Shown: piece after piece, positions 29,456 through 38,893 of the stretch
Position numbering within the stretch: position 1 is the first letter of the stretch
Layout of the letters: each line of letters opens with the position of its first letter
NCBI GenBank assembly: GCA_963825575.1
Contig: CAWGUB010000030.1
Coordinates: 1 to 64,000, forward strand
Direction of reading: 5' to 3'
DNA length: 64,000 nucleotides
Source of the DNA: JAFDBW01 sp963825575
GTDB lineage: Bacteria > Desulfobacterota > Desulfuromonadia > Desulfuromonadales > BM103
Notes under the pieces: model-generated
What the model was told of the DNA's origin: nothing
The model's input: the letters and a program-made list of their open reading frames with translations, nothing else
Databases searched by the model: none
Translations under genes and position numbers: made by a program

Positions 29456-30673
29456 TCATGTGACCGGGTCACGCCAGCGACGCAACAGGTCCCCGGGTCG
29501 TGTCCCGTCCGGCAATCTCATTTTGACCATGGCGTTGGGCTGCACGGTTTCGACTTTGCCGCCCTGGGCATCGAAAGCCCCGACAAAAACCAGTTCGGCC
29601 TGGCGCATTGCCGGTCCGATGATCTCCAGGCTGTCTCCATGCTGGATGCGGTTGCGCCCCTCAACCAGCGAGACCCCTTCCGGCAAGACTTCCCGGACGA
29701 TCCCCACGAAATCGCAATCACGACTATAGAGGCTGTCCTCGGCGTGCACGAAGGCGTGGTCGTGCTCAAAGAGGAAGCCTGTCCCGTAAGGCCGGTGACT
29801 GACCGCTTCGAGTTCCCTGCGCCACTGTGGGTCAATCTGGCCGTTGTCCGGATTGTCACGCCAGGCATCCAGGGCCGCTCGATAAACCCTGGTCACGGCT
29901 GCGACGTAATAAAGGCTTTTCATCCGGCCTTCAATCTTCAGACTGTCAACTCCGGCCCCGATCAGCTCCGGCAGGTGCTCGATCAGACAGAGGTCACGGC
30001 TGTTGAAGATATAGGTGCCCCGGTCATCCTCTTCGATCGGCAGGTATTCACCCGGCCGGGTCTCCTCCTGCAGGGAGTATTTCCACCGACAGGGATGACT
30101 GCAGGCGCCACGATTGGCGCTGCGCCCGGAGAGCCCCGCCGAGAGCAGGCAGCGCCCCGAATAGGCCATGCACATGGCGCCATGCACGAAGACTTCCAGC
30201 TCAACTTCCGAATTTGCCCTGATTTCTTTGATTTCAGTCAGGCTCAGCTCGCGGGCCAGATTCAGCCGTTTGACGCCCTGCGACTGCCAAAAAAAAGCCG
30301 CTGCTGCGCTCGTCGTGTTGGCCTGGGTGGAGAGATGGACTTCCCTTTCGGGATCAATCTGCCTGACCAGGGACAACATCCCCGGATCTGCCAGGATGTA
30401 GGCATCGACCGGAACCGGCAGAAGCTCCCTTAGCAGTTGGCGGGCAATCTGTTCCTCGTCCGGGCGCAGGTAGGCATTCAATGTCAGGTAAAGGCGCTTA
30501 CCCAGAGAATGGGCCAATTCACAGCCCCGCAACAGTTCCGGCACGGTGAGATTACCGGCCAGCGCACGCAAGCTGAACCGCTCGATACCGCAGTAAACAG
30601 CGTCCGCCCCGTAACGCAGGGCGGTTTCCAGTTTTTCCATGTTTCCGGCAGGGGCCAGGAGCTCGGGGATCAT
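29456..30673 (-). CDS. U32 family peptidase / tRNA hydroxylation protein
   Basis: 405 residues. ELLAPAGNMEKLETALRYGADAVY, FVHGAMCMAYSGRC and CSHPCRWKY (cysteine cluster ligands), then FNSRDLCLIEHL and SLKIEGRMKS, are the U32 hallmarks. Characterised relatives (TrhP, RlhA, UbiU) hydroxylate RNA or ubiquinone precursors using prephenate-linked chemistry, and the TrhP type fits best by length. Convergent with the phosphatase gene. Confidence 0.9.
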   Translation of the reverse strand: MIPELLAPAGNMEKLETALRYGADAVYCGIERFSLRALAGNLTVPELLRGCELAHSLGKRLYLTLNAYLRPDEEQIARQLLRELLPVPVDAYILADPGMLSLVRQIDPEREVHLSTQANTTSAAAAFFWQSQGVKRLNLARELSLTEIKEIRANSEVELEVFVHGAMCMAYSGRCLLSAGLSGRSANRGACSHPCRWKYSLQEETRPGEYLPIEEDDRGTYIFNSRDLCLIEHLPELIGAGVDSLKIEGRMKSLYYVAAVTRVYRAALDAWRDNPDNGQIDPQWRRELEAVSHRPYGTGFLFEHDHAFVHAEDSLYSRDCDFVGIVREVLPEGVSLVEGRNRIQHGDSLEIIGPAMRQAELVFVGAFDAQGGKVETVQPNAMVKMRLPDGTRPGDLLRRWRDPVT

Positions 30674-30838
30674 TTGGTAACCTTATGTACTCGAATATCG
30701 CCGCTTACTCTATCACAATGAGGCATATTTCATGCAAGGCCAGATTATCATGCGCCCAGCCATGATGCTTGACAAGTCACGAAAAAGCCTATAATTTTTA
30801 GGAAATTTCAATTCTGGATACTACTGTAATTTGACGAC

Positions 30839-31543
30839 ATGACTATCCCCGACAGACATATAACATACAGACATCTGGCAGCTGTGGGCCTGCTCTGCCT
30901 GCTCGGTCTGCTGGCATCGTGCGCTCCGCCGCCGAGAGGCATGCAATCCGGCAACCCGGCTCAGGACATGAGCCGTCTGCAGGAGACGCTCGACAAGCAG
31001 GGACAAGAACTCCAGAGTGTCTCACGCCAACTTGCCGAACTGCAGAACCAACAGCAGGCACAGGCCGAGGAAATCAATCAGCTGATGCGGGGTTCATCGA
31101 CGGCAGGAGGAGCTTACCAGTCGGCGTCACTACCACACACCTCCGACACCACTGCCGCGCAACGGCAAGGTGATGGCTCGCCAACCGAAGTTTACCTGCA
31201 GGCATTCGGCGACTATGCCTCTGGTCGCTACCAATCTGCGGGACACGGCTTTGAGGCCTTCCTGCAGCGTTTCCCGAATAACAGCTATGCCAGCAACGCA
31301 CAGTTCTGGCTTGCGGACTGCTATTTCAATCAACAGCAATACCCCGTGGCAATCCGGGAGTTCGAGCGCGTCATCAACGAGTATTCGGGCGCACCGAAAA
31401 GCCCGGAAGCCCTTTACAAGATTGCCATCGCCCAATTACAACTGGGGGCAACTGATGAAGCCCGCCAGGCGATTGACACATTGAATAAACGTTATCCGAA
31501 CAGTCCAGCAACCCAAAAGGCCCAGGAACTGGTGATACCCTGA
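30839..31543 (+). CDS. CpoB/YbgF-like periplasmic lipoprotein
   Basis: 234 residues: signal peptide with lipobox LLASC, a coiled coil (residues 40-85), a Gly/Ser/Thr linker, then TPR repeats starting at EVYLQAFGDYASGRYQSA. This is the YbgF/CpoB arrangement, which links the Tol-Pal system to peptidoglycan synthesis. No tol genes are visible nearby. Confidence 0.85.
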   Translation: MTIPDRHITYRHLAAVGLLCLLGLLASCAPPPRGMQSGNPAQDMSRLQETLDKQGQELQSVSRQLAELQNQQQAQAEEINQLMRGSSTAGGAYQSASLPHTSDTTAAQRQGDGSPTEVYLQAFGDYASGRYQSAGHGFEAFLQRFPNNSYASNAQFWLADCYFNQQQYPVAIREFERVINEYSGAPKSPEALYKIAIAQLQLGATDEARQAIDTLNKRYPNSPATQKAQELVIP

Positions 31544-31566
31544 CCGGTTGCCATCAAGGGGGAGAC

Positions 31567-32586
31567 ATGAATCTCAAACGCACTATTCTGACTGCCTGTT
31601 TACTGTTTATGATCTGGCCTGGCGCAGCCATCGCCAAGGAAGAACCGATCATCTACACGGTCAAGCAGGGCGACACTCTATGGGACATCTCCCAGCGCTT
31701 CATAAAGGACCCGTACTATTGGCCAAACCTGTGGTCCAACAACCCGGTGATCGGCAATCCACACCTGATCTATCCGGGACAGAAGTTACGCATCTACGAC
31801 GGACGCATTGAGATCATCCCGGTCGGCGAAGGAGACGGTGCAATCGGTGCCGCATACATGACTGAGGATGAAATCCTGCTGATCCCCACTTTCGGCGGAG
31901 CCCAGAGCTTCATCAGCGATGAAGAGGTGAAGACCCTGGGAACCCTGGTCGACACCGTCGACAATCGCCTCATGGTCACCACCGGAGATACGATTTTCCT
32001 CGAAATGAATGACCTCTCTGCGACCATGCCCGGTGACATCTATGAACTGATTGAAACGGGGCAGCCAATCATTCACCCCCTTGCCGAAGGCAAGTGGGGC
32101 CACCAGAGAGAAGAAGCGATCCTCGGTTACCAGACCATCCAGCTCGGCACCGTCGAGGTTACAAAAGTCACTCCGACCGTTGCCGTAGCAACGATTACCA
32201 CTGCTTTGCGGGAAATCGAACGAGGCTCAAAGCTGCGCCCCTATAAAGCGATCCCCAGCCGGATCCAACGCCTGTTTGCAGACAATGTGCTCGAGGGCTA
32301 TATCCTCGCCAATGATGTCGGCAACGTTGCCATGGGTCAATGGGAAGTCATCCTCATCGACGTGGGAGAAGAAAGCGGCCTGCTGGTTGGTCACGAACTG
32401 GATATCTACCGTAAACGTGAAGCGACCGAGGAGGCTGATAAGGACAAGGTGCTGGTCCTGCCGGAGATCGATCTCGGCGACGCTATTGTTCTTGAGGTAC
32501 GCAGAGGGTTCGCCGAAGCGCTGATCACCAGTACGACCAACCTGCCGATCTACCGCGGCGACCAGATCAGGACGAAAACCAGGTAG
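31567..32586 (+). CDS. Secreted LysM protein
   Basis: 339 residues: signal peptide, then one LysM peptidoglycan-binding domain (YTVKQGDTLWDISQRFIKD to LIYPGQKLRIY), followed by a 230-residue all-beta region without a known motif. Such proteins anchor to the cell wall; the catalytic role, if any, is unknown. GGGGGAG ribosome site. Co-directional with cpoB, 23 bases apart. Confidence 0.88.
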   Translation: MNLKRTILTACLLFMIWPGAAIAKEEPIIYTVKQGDTLWDISQRFIKDPYYWPNLWSNNPVIGNPHLIYPGQKLRIYDGRIEIIPVGEGDGAIGAAYMTEDEILLIPTFGGAQSFISDEEVKTLGTLVDTVDNRLMVTTGDTIFLEMNDLSATMPGDIYELIETGQPIIHPLAEGKWGHQREEAILGYQTIQLGTVEVTKVTPTVAVATITTALREIERGSKLRPYKAIPSRIQRLFADNVLEGYILANDVGNVAMGQWEVILIDVGEESGLLVGHELDIYRKREATEEADKDKVLVLPEIDLGDAIVLEVRRGFAEALITSTTNLPIYRGDQIRTKTR

Positions 32587-32621
32587 ACTCCGGGAGGACT
32601 TCCCGAACCTTTGATTTTTTC

Positions 32622-32653
32622 GGGATGGGCTGTTATCGACCCATCCCTTTTTA
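32622..32653 (+). terminator. Terminator after the LysM gene
   Basis: GGGATGGG and CCCATCCC arms around a loop of about 11 bases, followed by TTTTT. Confidence 0.88.
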
Positions 32654-32685
32654 TGTAATGAACAGATTATTTATGGAGGGACACT

Positions 32686-33777
32686 ATGGAACATCTGTTG
32701 CCATGGCTGCGCCTGCAGCTCACACCGGGTCTGGGCCGCGTCGGCCTGATACGCCTGATCGAACATTTCAAAACCCCTGAGAAAGCCATTGACAGCGCCG
32801 GACGTGGTTGGCAGCTGGCCGGGCTGCGTAATGGCCTCACACGGGAAATCCCTGCAGCGACAGACCGCAAAATCCAGATAGCCTGCGAGCGACTGGACGA
32901 GATGAACGGTCGACTTCTGACTATCTGGGACGCAGACTACCCGCAAAGGCTCAGACAGATAGACGACCCACCAGCGCTTCTCTACTGTTGTGGTGAACTT
33001 CTGCCTGAACCGGCCGTCGCCATCGTCGGCACCCGTCATCCGACCGACTTTGGCAGGATGTTCACGAAAAAACTGGCTGAGGAAATCGCGGCGGCCGGCA
33101 TCGTTATCGTCAGCGGCATGGCCCGCGGCATAGATTCCGCCGCGCACCGTGGTGCCCTCGACGGGGGTGGCAAAACCGTGGCCGTCCTCGGCTGCGGGAT
33201 CGATTGCATCTACCCACCGGAGAATGCCGGGCTTTACAAACAAATCATCAACAATGGTACGCTGTTATCCGAATACCCCCCCGGCAGTGATCCCCTGCCA
33301 GGGCATTTTCCCGGGCGCAACCGGATTATCAGCGCACTCAGCCTGGGCACCCTGGTGGTCGAAGCCTGCCGTGACAGCGGCTCTTTAATTACAGCTGAAT
33401 TCGCTCTCGAACAGGGGCGTGAAGTCATGGCGGTCCCCGGTAGTGTTGACCGCAAAACCAGCTACGGTCCGAACCTCCTGATCAAGCAGGGCGCTCATCC
33501 GGTCACTGAGGCGGAAGAAATCCTCGAGATCCTCGGTCTGACGGCGATCCACAGCAGGAGAGATGCCGACCAGACCATCAGCGACGTTGATCTGCCTGGA
33601 CCGTCCGGGAGGGTTCTGGCCGCTCTCGACCTAACCCCCCGCCACAGCGATGAACTCACCATGGAAAGTGGGTTGACACCTATGGAGCTTTCCGTTATTT
33701 TACTGCACCTAGAACTGCAAGGGTATGCAGAAAAGTTGCCAGGCGGACGGTACATCCGCAGTTGCCGGGCACTTTAA
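32686..33777 (+). CDS. dprA: DNA-processing protein DprA
   Basis: 363 residues. Loads RecA on incoming single strands in transformation. The N-terminal SAM/HhH part is followed by the Rossmann core with VAIVGTRHPTDFG, IVSGMARGIDSAAHRGAL, VLGCGIDCIYPPEN and FPGRNRIISALS, and a C-terminal winged helix (DELTMESGLTPMELSVILL). GGAGGG precedes the ATG. Followed by smg and topA, the usual order. Confidence 0.96.
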   Translation: MEHLLPWLRLQLTPGLGRVGLIRLIEHFKTPEKAIDSAGRGWQLAGLRNGLTREIPAATDRKIQIACERLDEMNGRLLTIWDADYPQRLRQIDDPPALLYCCGELLPEPAVAIVGTRHPTDFGRMFTKKLAEEIAAAGIVIVSGMARGIDSAAHRGALDGGGKTVAVLGCGIDCIYPPENAGLYKQIINNGTLLSEYPPGSDPLPGHFPGRNRIISALSLGTLVVEACRDSGSLITAEFALEQGREVMAVPGSVDRKTSYGPNLLIKQGAHPVTEAEEILEILGLTAIHSRRDADQTISDVDLPGPSGRVLAALDLTPRHSDELTMESGLTPMELSVILLHLELQGYAEKLPGGRYIRSCRAL

Positions 33778-33801
33778 CCCTAACCGACCAACGGAGCCTT
33801 C

Positions 33802-34275
33802 TTGAGAGAACGAGTCCTGGCGATTGTCAGTTTCATCGCTCAATACTTCCTCGACGATCAGGATATGATGACAGAAAGTGATCTCGTTGAGGAGTTGCTC
33901 GCCGTCGGCTTCGATGCTGAAGAGATTGACGCGGCCTTCAGCTGGATGGAGAGCCAGACCATCTGTTCTCCCGCCGGAGGCAACATCACGCTGGGCAATC
34001 CACCTGCCAGCCACAGGATCTTTTCCCCCGAGGAAAGCAGAATCCTCTCTGGCGAAGCACGCGGGTTCCTGACCCGTCTGCGTGGCATGGGCATACTCGA
34101 TGCCGAGGTCCAGGAAGAAGTCATCTCCAAGGCCCTGCAGGTTGCGGACGACGAAGTCTCCCTAAAAGAGATCAAAACGATTACGGTTCTGGCGATGTTT
34201 GCCAACTCTCATAATGAATGGCGCCGCGAATACGACTGCCTGCTCGAAGATGACTGGCCGCGGTTGCTGAACTGA
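33802..34275 (+). CDS. smg: DUF494/Smg family protein
   Basis: 157 residues starting with TTG at 33802 (CGGAGCC upstream). MRERVLAIVSFIAQYFL, LVEELLAVGFDAEEIDAAFSW and the acidic C terminus match the Smg/DUF494 family, typically encoded between dprA and topA. Function unknown. Confidence 0.9.
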   Translation: MRERVLAIVSFIAQYFLDDQDMMTESDLVEELLAVGFDAEEIDAAFSWMESQTICSPAGGNITLGNPPASHRIFSPEESRILSGEARGFLTRLRGMGILDAEVQEEVISKALQVADDEVSLKEIKTITVLAMFANSHNEWRREYDCLLEDDWPRLLN

Positions 34276-34282
34276 CGTGCAT

Positions 34283-34311
34283 CAGGCTGCGGGAAAACCT
34301 GCGGCCTTTTT
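34283..34311 (+). terminator. Possible terminator between smg and topA
   Basis: GGCTGCGGG pairs, with mismatches, with CCTGCGGCC, followed by TTTTTC. It may attenuate read-through into topA. Confidence 0.6.
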
Positions 34312-34342
34312 CATTTCTCACAAAAAGACTTGAACTGGACTT

Positions 34343-36697
34343 ATGGCTAATTCCCTGGTTATTGTTGAATCGCCTGCCAAGGCCAAAACCATCGAAAAAT
34401 TTCTCGGCAAGGGCTACCATGTCCTCGCCTCCTACGGACACGTTCGCGACCTGCCGAGCAAGGATGGCTCGGTCGATGTCGAGAACGATTTCCTACCCAA
34501 GTACATCGTCTCGGCAAAAGCGAAAAAGCAGCTGTCTGTTCTGAAGAAAGCCCTGAAAGGCGTCGATGAACTGGTCCTCGCAACTGACCCGGACCGTGAA
34601 GGCGAAGCGATCGCCTGGCACCTCCTGGAGGCCCTAGGTGTTGACGAAAAAGGGGATTCTCCCAAGGTCAGCAGGGTCGTGTTCCACGAGATCACCAAGA
34701 CTGCGATTGCCGAGGCCATGGCCAAGCCACGCAAGATATCAACGGAACTGGTCGATGCCCAGCAGGCAAGACGGATCCTCGACTACCTGGTCGGCTTCAA
34801 TCTCTCCCCGGTACTCTGGCGCAAGATTCCTGGCAGCCGCTCGGCCGGCCGCGTACAGTCGGTTGCCCTGCGACTGATCTGTGAACGCGAGGCAGAGATC
34901 GAAGCGTTCAAGGCCCAGGAGTACTGGACCATCGAAGCCACCATGGCGAATGCGGAGAAAACCACTTTCGCGGCAAGACTGCATGCGATCGACGGCCAGA
35001 AGGTTGCTGCCAGCGCCAAGCATCTGGAAGCTGTGACCTATCAGGTTATTGCCGATCAGAAGGCGGCCGAGCAGCTGGTCGAGGAGATCAGGCCTCTGCC
35101 GCTGCAGGTGTCTGCGGTCAATCGCACAGAGAAGAAACGTCGCCCGGCAGCCCCTTTTACCACCAGCACCCTGCAGCAGGAGGCCAACCGCAAGCTCGGC
35201 TTCTCGGCGCGCAAGACCATGTCGTTGGCCCAGAGGCTTTACGAAGGCGTCGACACAGGCGAGGGCCCCGTCGGTCTGATCACTTACATGCGAACCGACT
35301 CGGTCACCCTCTCCAATGTGGCTATCGATGAGGCCCGGCAGGTGATCGATGAACGCTACGGCAAGCAATACGTTCCCGCCAAGCCCCGCGTCTACAAGAG
35401 CAAGGCCAAAAACGCCCAGGAGGCCCATGAGGCGATCCGCCCCACCGGTCTGGCACGCCACCCGGAAAGACTCAACACGGTCCTCGATCGTGATGAGCTG
35501 CGGCTTTACAAGCTGATCTGGGAAAGGACAATCGCCTCCCAGATGGCCGATGCTCTGCTCGACGCGACCACGATTGACATCCTCGCCGGAGAGAAGTTCC
35601 AGTTCCGCTCTTCGGGCCAGGTGGTCCGGTTCCCCGGCTTCATGAAGGTCTATATCGAAGGCAAGGACACCGAGAGTGAAGAGGTCGCAGGGCTCCTGCC
35701 CAAGCTGAACGAGAAAGAAGCCTTAAGCTTTGATGAACTCATCGGCGAGGAGCACACGACGCAACCACCCCCGCGCTACACGGAAGCTTCGCTGGTCAAG
35801 ATTCTGGAAGAATATGGTATCGGTCGGCCATCGACTTACGCCGCCACCATGAACACCCTGGTAGAACGCAACTACGTGCAGCTGATCAAGCGGGTCTTTT
35901 ACCCGCAAGATCTCGGCCGTGAAGTAATTCGCTTCCTGATGCAGTGCTTCGACAAGTATGTCGACTACCAGTTCACCGCCAACATGGAAGATGATCTCGA
36001 TGCCATCTCCCTCGGCAAAGGTGAATGGAAGTCTTTCCTGAGAGAGTTCTGGGTTCCGTTCAAGCAAGAGGTCGAGGGTGTCAAAGAGGTCCGGTTCGTC
36101 GGTGAACCTCTTGACGAAAAGTGCCCGGAATGTCAGGAACAGCTTTCCAAGAAATTTGGTCGCAACGGTTACTTCATCGCCTGCAACGGCTACCCGGAGT
36201 GTAAATACACCCGCCCGATCAACGGCGAGCGCAATGACGAGCCGGTCCTGTCTGATGAGAAGTGCGAGAAGTGCGGTGCGCTGATGCAGTTCAAGGAGGG
36301 GCGCTACGGCAAGTACCTTGCCTGTTCTGCCTATCCCGAGTGCAAAAACAACCAACCCCTGGTCAAACCGAAATCACTCGGCATCACCTGCCCGTCCTGC
36401 AAAGAAGGTGAAATCATGGAGAAGAAGAGCCGTTATGGCAAAATCTTCTACTCCTGTAATCGTTATCCGAAATGCAAATACGCCCTCTGGGACGAACCGC
36501 AAGAGGAGCCCTGTCCGAAATGCGCCTTCCCGCTGACCGTCGTGAAGACCACCAAGCGTTACGGAACCGTCCAGAAATGCCCCCAGGAGGGATGCGACTA
36601 CCAGGTCACTCTGGTTGAGCCGGAGCAGAAAGCACCGGCCAAGAAAGCACCGCCCAAGAAGCCTGCGGCAAAGAAAACTGTCAAGAAGAAGGTCTGA
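34343..36697 (+). CDS. topA: DNA topoisomerase I
   Basis: 784 residues. Toprim domain (LVIVESPAKAKTIEKFLGKG, DPDREGEAIAWHL), the catalytic tyrosine in GLITYMRTDSVTLS, and GRPSTYAATMNTL. The C terminus has four C4 zinc ribbons (CPECQEQL, CEKCGALM, CPSCKEGE, CPKCAFPL) and a lysine/alanine/proline tail. Relaxes negative supercoils. Confidence 0.97.
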   Translation: MANSLVIVESPAKAKTIEKFLGKGYHVLASYGHVRDLPSKDGSVDVENDFLPKYIVSAKAKKQLSVLKKALKGVDELVLATDPDREGEAIAWHLLEALGVDEKGDSPKVSRVVFHEITKTAIAEAMAKPRKISTELVDAQQARRILDYLVGFNLSPVLWRKIPGSRSAGRVQSVALRLICEREAEIEAFKAQEYWTIEATMANAEKTTFAARLHAIDGQKVAASAKHLEAVTYQVIADQKAAEQLVEEIRPLPLQVSAVNRTEKKRRPAAPFTTSTLQQEANRKLGFSARKTMSLAQRLYEGVDTGEGPVGLITYMRTDSVTLSNVAIDEARQVIDERYGKQYVPAKPRVYKSKAKNAQEAHEAIRPTGLARHPERLNTVLDRDELRLYKLIWERTIASQMADALLDATTIDILAGEKFQFRSSGQVVRFPGFMKVYIEGKDTESEEVAGLLPKLNEKEALSFDELIGEEHTTQPPPRYTEASLVKILEEYGIGRPSTYAATMNTLVERNYVQLIKRVFYPQDLGREVIRFLMQCFDKYVDYQFTANMEDDLDAISLGKGEWKSFLREFWVPFKQEVEGVKEVRFVGEPLDEKCPECQEQLSKKFGRNGYFIACNGYPECKYTRPINGERNDEPVLSDEKCEKCGALMQFKEGRYGKYLACSAYPECKNNQPLVKPKSLGITCPSCKEGEIMEKKSRYGKIFYSCNRYPKCKYALWDEPQEEPCPKCAFPLTVVKTTKRYGTVQKCPQEGCDYQVTLVEPEQKAPAKKAPPKKPAAKKTVKKKV

Positions 36698-36721
36698 ATC
36701 AGGCTCGACATATACGGATGG

Positions 36722-36750
36722 AACGGCCGGGCAATTTGCCCGGCCGTTTC
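36722..36750 (+). terminator. Terminator after topA
   Basis: ACGGCCGGGCAA followed by TTTGCCCGGCCGT, then TTTCAGATTG: long GC stem. A near copy stands at 37396-37432, upstream of trmFO. Confidence 0.85.
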
Positions 36751-36757
36751 AGATTGT

Positions 36758-36797
36758 TGACCAACCCCGCACGTGATGCGGGGTTGGTTTTTTTAAA
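36758..36797 (+). terminator. Second terminator-like hairpin after topA
   Basis: ACCAACCCCGC pairs with GCGGGGTTGGT around ACGTGAT and is followed by seven T. Confidence 0.8.
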
Positions 36798-36823
36798 TGG
36801 CAGGGGGAGTTTCTATGAAGCTT

Positions 36824-36858
36824 AGAGCAACAGATGATTAGTCTGTTGCTCTTTTTTG
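36824..36858 (+). terminator. Third terminator-like hairpin after topA
   Basis: AGAGCAACAGA pairs with TCTGTTGCTCT, followed by TTTTT. Three such hairpins in a row are unusual. Confidence 0.75.
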
Positions 36859-36864
36859 ATGATC

Positions 36865-37395
36865 TTCTAAGTTGAAAAACAAAAACAAAACCGGCGGGTC
36901 GCGTCCCGCCAGACGCCATACTTTTGTCCGGCAACAAAAGTATGCAAAAATGCCTTCTCCTTGCGGAGGGCATCTCCTTTGCCGGATGTCTGAGTCATCA
37001 ATAGACGACACTGCTCAAGAAGCCGGCCCGTTACAGGGGGCCTTCCCTCTAGTTTGACTTACAAGGGAAAAGCTTAATAGCAGCACGACCGGTACAATCC
37101 TCCACAAAAGTAGAGGCTCACAAGAGCCTCGTCACCTGCGAGGGAAGCGTAGGCTTTTGCTCGACAAAAGCCATTCGGATTGAGGTTGCCGCCTTAACGA
37201 ACCAGACATGCCCAGCGCAGCGCAGGCCGTTTTCTGCTTACTCTTTTAGGCCAGTAAAAGAGTAAGGCGCAGTCGGGGGGTGCGACCCCCGGACTTTGAT
37301 TTTGTCTTTAAATTTCAGGATACAATAAAAAAAGCCAAAAGATTAACTACCTGTCGCCCTCTCTATCGTGAAGTCTGGCCGAACTTTGTTGGCAA
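36865..37395. other. Hairpin-rich noncoding block between topA and trmFO
   Basis: About 530 bases without a credible gene but with a series of perfect or near-perfect stems: GGCGGG/CCCGCC (36893-36911), CATACTTTTGT/ACAAAAGTATG (36917-36944), GGCTTTTG/CAAAAGCC (37151-37172), CTTACTCTTTT/AAAAGAGTAAG (37236-37266) and GTCGGGGG/CCCCCGGAC (37271-37294). Short open frames inside are consistent with chance. It looks like a structured repeat element of the kind found scattered in related genomes. Confidence 0.6.
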
Positions 37396-37432
37396 CCAGA
37401 AACGGCCGGGCAAATTGCCCGACCGTTTCTGT
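37396..37432 (+). terminator. Terminator-like hairpin upstream of trmFO
   Basis: GAAACGGCCGGGCAA pairs with TTGCCCGACCGTTTC (one mismatch). Nearly a duplicate of the topA terminator at 36722, so the block between may lie in a duplicated terminator. Confidence 0.7.
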
Positions 37433-37476
37433 ACTGTTCCTGTATACTTAAGAAAAAGAACGGATAATAATTCAAC

Positions 37477-38826
37477 ATGACAACAAAGGTTCAAATAATT
37501 GGCGCCGGCCTGGCGGGGACTGAAGCGGCCTGGCAGATTGCTCAAAGGGGCATTCCGGTCGATCTCTTCGAGATGCGCCCGCAACGCATGACGCCGGCCC
37601 ACCACGGTGGACAGCTAGGGGAACTGGTCTGTTCCAACAGCTTGCGCGGCACCGGCATGCACAACGCGGTCGGATTGCTGAAAGAAGAGCTGCGTCGCTG
37701 CAACAGCCTCTTCATCGATGCCGCTGACAGACACGCGGTCCCGGCCGGAGGAGCACTGGCCGTCGATCGGGATGATTTTGCCGAGCACCTGACCCGGGCG
37801 ATAGAGGAACATCCCATGATCACCCTGCACCGTCAGGAGATCACCGCAATCCCCGACGACCGGCTGGTCATCATTGCCAGCGGCCCTCTGACATCAGAGG
37901 GCCTCGCTGAAAAAATCGCCGCACTAACCGGCCAGGAACATCTCTACTTCTACGATGCGATCGCCCCGATTATCGAAGCGGACTCGATCGATCACAACCT
38001 GGTCTATGCTGCCTCCCGATACGGTCGCGGCGGCGCTGACTATCTCAATTGTCCGTTCGACAAGGAGCAATACCTGGCCTTTGTCGAAGCTCTCTGCAAG
38101 GCCGAAAAAGTCGAGCCCCACAAGTTTGAGAAAGTGCTCCATTTCGAGGGCTGCATGCCGATCGAGGTTCTGGCTGAACGGGGCGAGATGACCCTGGCCT
38201 TCGGGCCGATGAAGCCGGTCGGGTTGCCGGACCCGCGTACCGGACGCGACCCTTACGCCGTGGTGCAGCTACGCCAGGATGACCGCCATGCCAGCCTTTA
38301 CAACCTGGTCGGCTTTCAAACCAAACTGACCTACCCGGAACAGCGAAGGATCTTCCGCACCGTTCCCGGCCTGGGCAATGCCAGTTTTGCCCGTCTGGGC
38401 AGTATGCACCGCAACACCTTCATCAATGCCCCGGCCTGCCTGAACCAGCTTATGCAGCTCAGGGGCAGGCCAAACCTGATCTTTGCCGGACAGATTACCG
38501 GCGTCGAAGGTTATGTCGAATCTGCCGCCAGCGGCTTTCTGGCCGGGCTGGTTGTTGTATCACTCTGGAACGGAGCCGCTTTCCAGTCACCCCCTCCGAC
38601 CACGGCCCTTGGCGCCCTGCTCAGCTACCCCACGACAGCCGCTGCGGAGAACTACCAGCCGATGAACATTACCTACGGGCTATTCCCGCCTCTCGAGCAA
38701 CGGATACGCAAACGCCGCGACCGGCGCCAGGCTTTGGCAGACCGTGCGCTACAGGACATTCAAACCTGGTTCAGTGACACCGGCAATACCATCAACATGA
38801 TTGCCAGAAAGCCAAATAACTGGTAG
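37477..38826 (+). CDS. trmFO: Folate/FAD-dependent tRNA (uracil-54-C5)-methyltransferase TrmFO
   Basis: 449 residues. FAD-binding IIGAGLAGTEAAWQIAQRG, FEMRPQRMTPAHHGGQLGEL, CSNSLRGTGMHNAVGLLKEE with the catalytic cysteine region, and the C-terminal NIMIARK-like IARKPNNW region. Makes T54 in tRNA using methylenetetrahydrofolate. Commonly next to topA. Confidence 0.96.
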   Translation: MTTKVQIIGAGLAGTEAAWQIAQRGIPVDLFEMRPQRMTPAHHGGQLGELVCSNSLRGTGMHNAVGLLKEELRRCNSLFIDAADRHAVPAGGALAVDRDDFAEHLTRAIEEHPMITLHRQEITAIPDDRLVIIASGPLTSEGLAEKIAALTGQEHLYFYDAIAPIIEADSIDHNLVYAASRYGRGGADYLNCPFDKEQYLAFVEALCKAEKVEPHKFEKVLHFEGCMPIEVLAERGEMTLAFGPMKPVGLPDPRTGRDPYAVVQLRQDDRHASLYNLVGFQTKLTYPEQRRIFRTVPGLGNASFARLGSMHRNTFINAPACLNQLMQLRGRPNLIFAGQITGVEGYVESAASGFLAGLVVVSLWNGAAFQSPPPTTALGALLSYPTTAAAENYQPMNITYGLFPPLEQRIRKRRDRRQALADRALQDIQTWFSDTGNTINMIARKPNNW

Positions 38827-38893
38827 GGTTTAGAACTGATATGTGCACCATCCGCTTTGGTTAGAGATTAGCCTGCCACAGAGGGGAAAAGAG

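Noticed and set aside
36872..37480. Short open frames in the topA-trmFO spacer
   Set aside because: They run through hairpin arms and terminators and show no protein-like composition.
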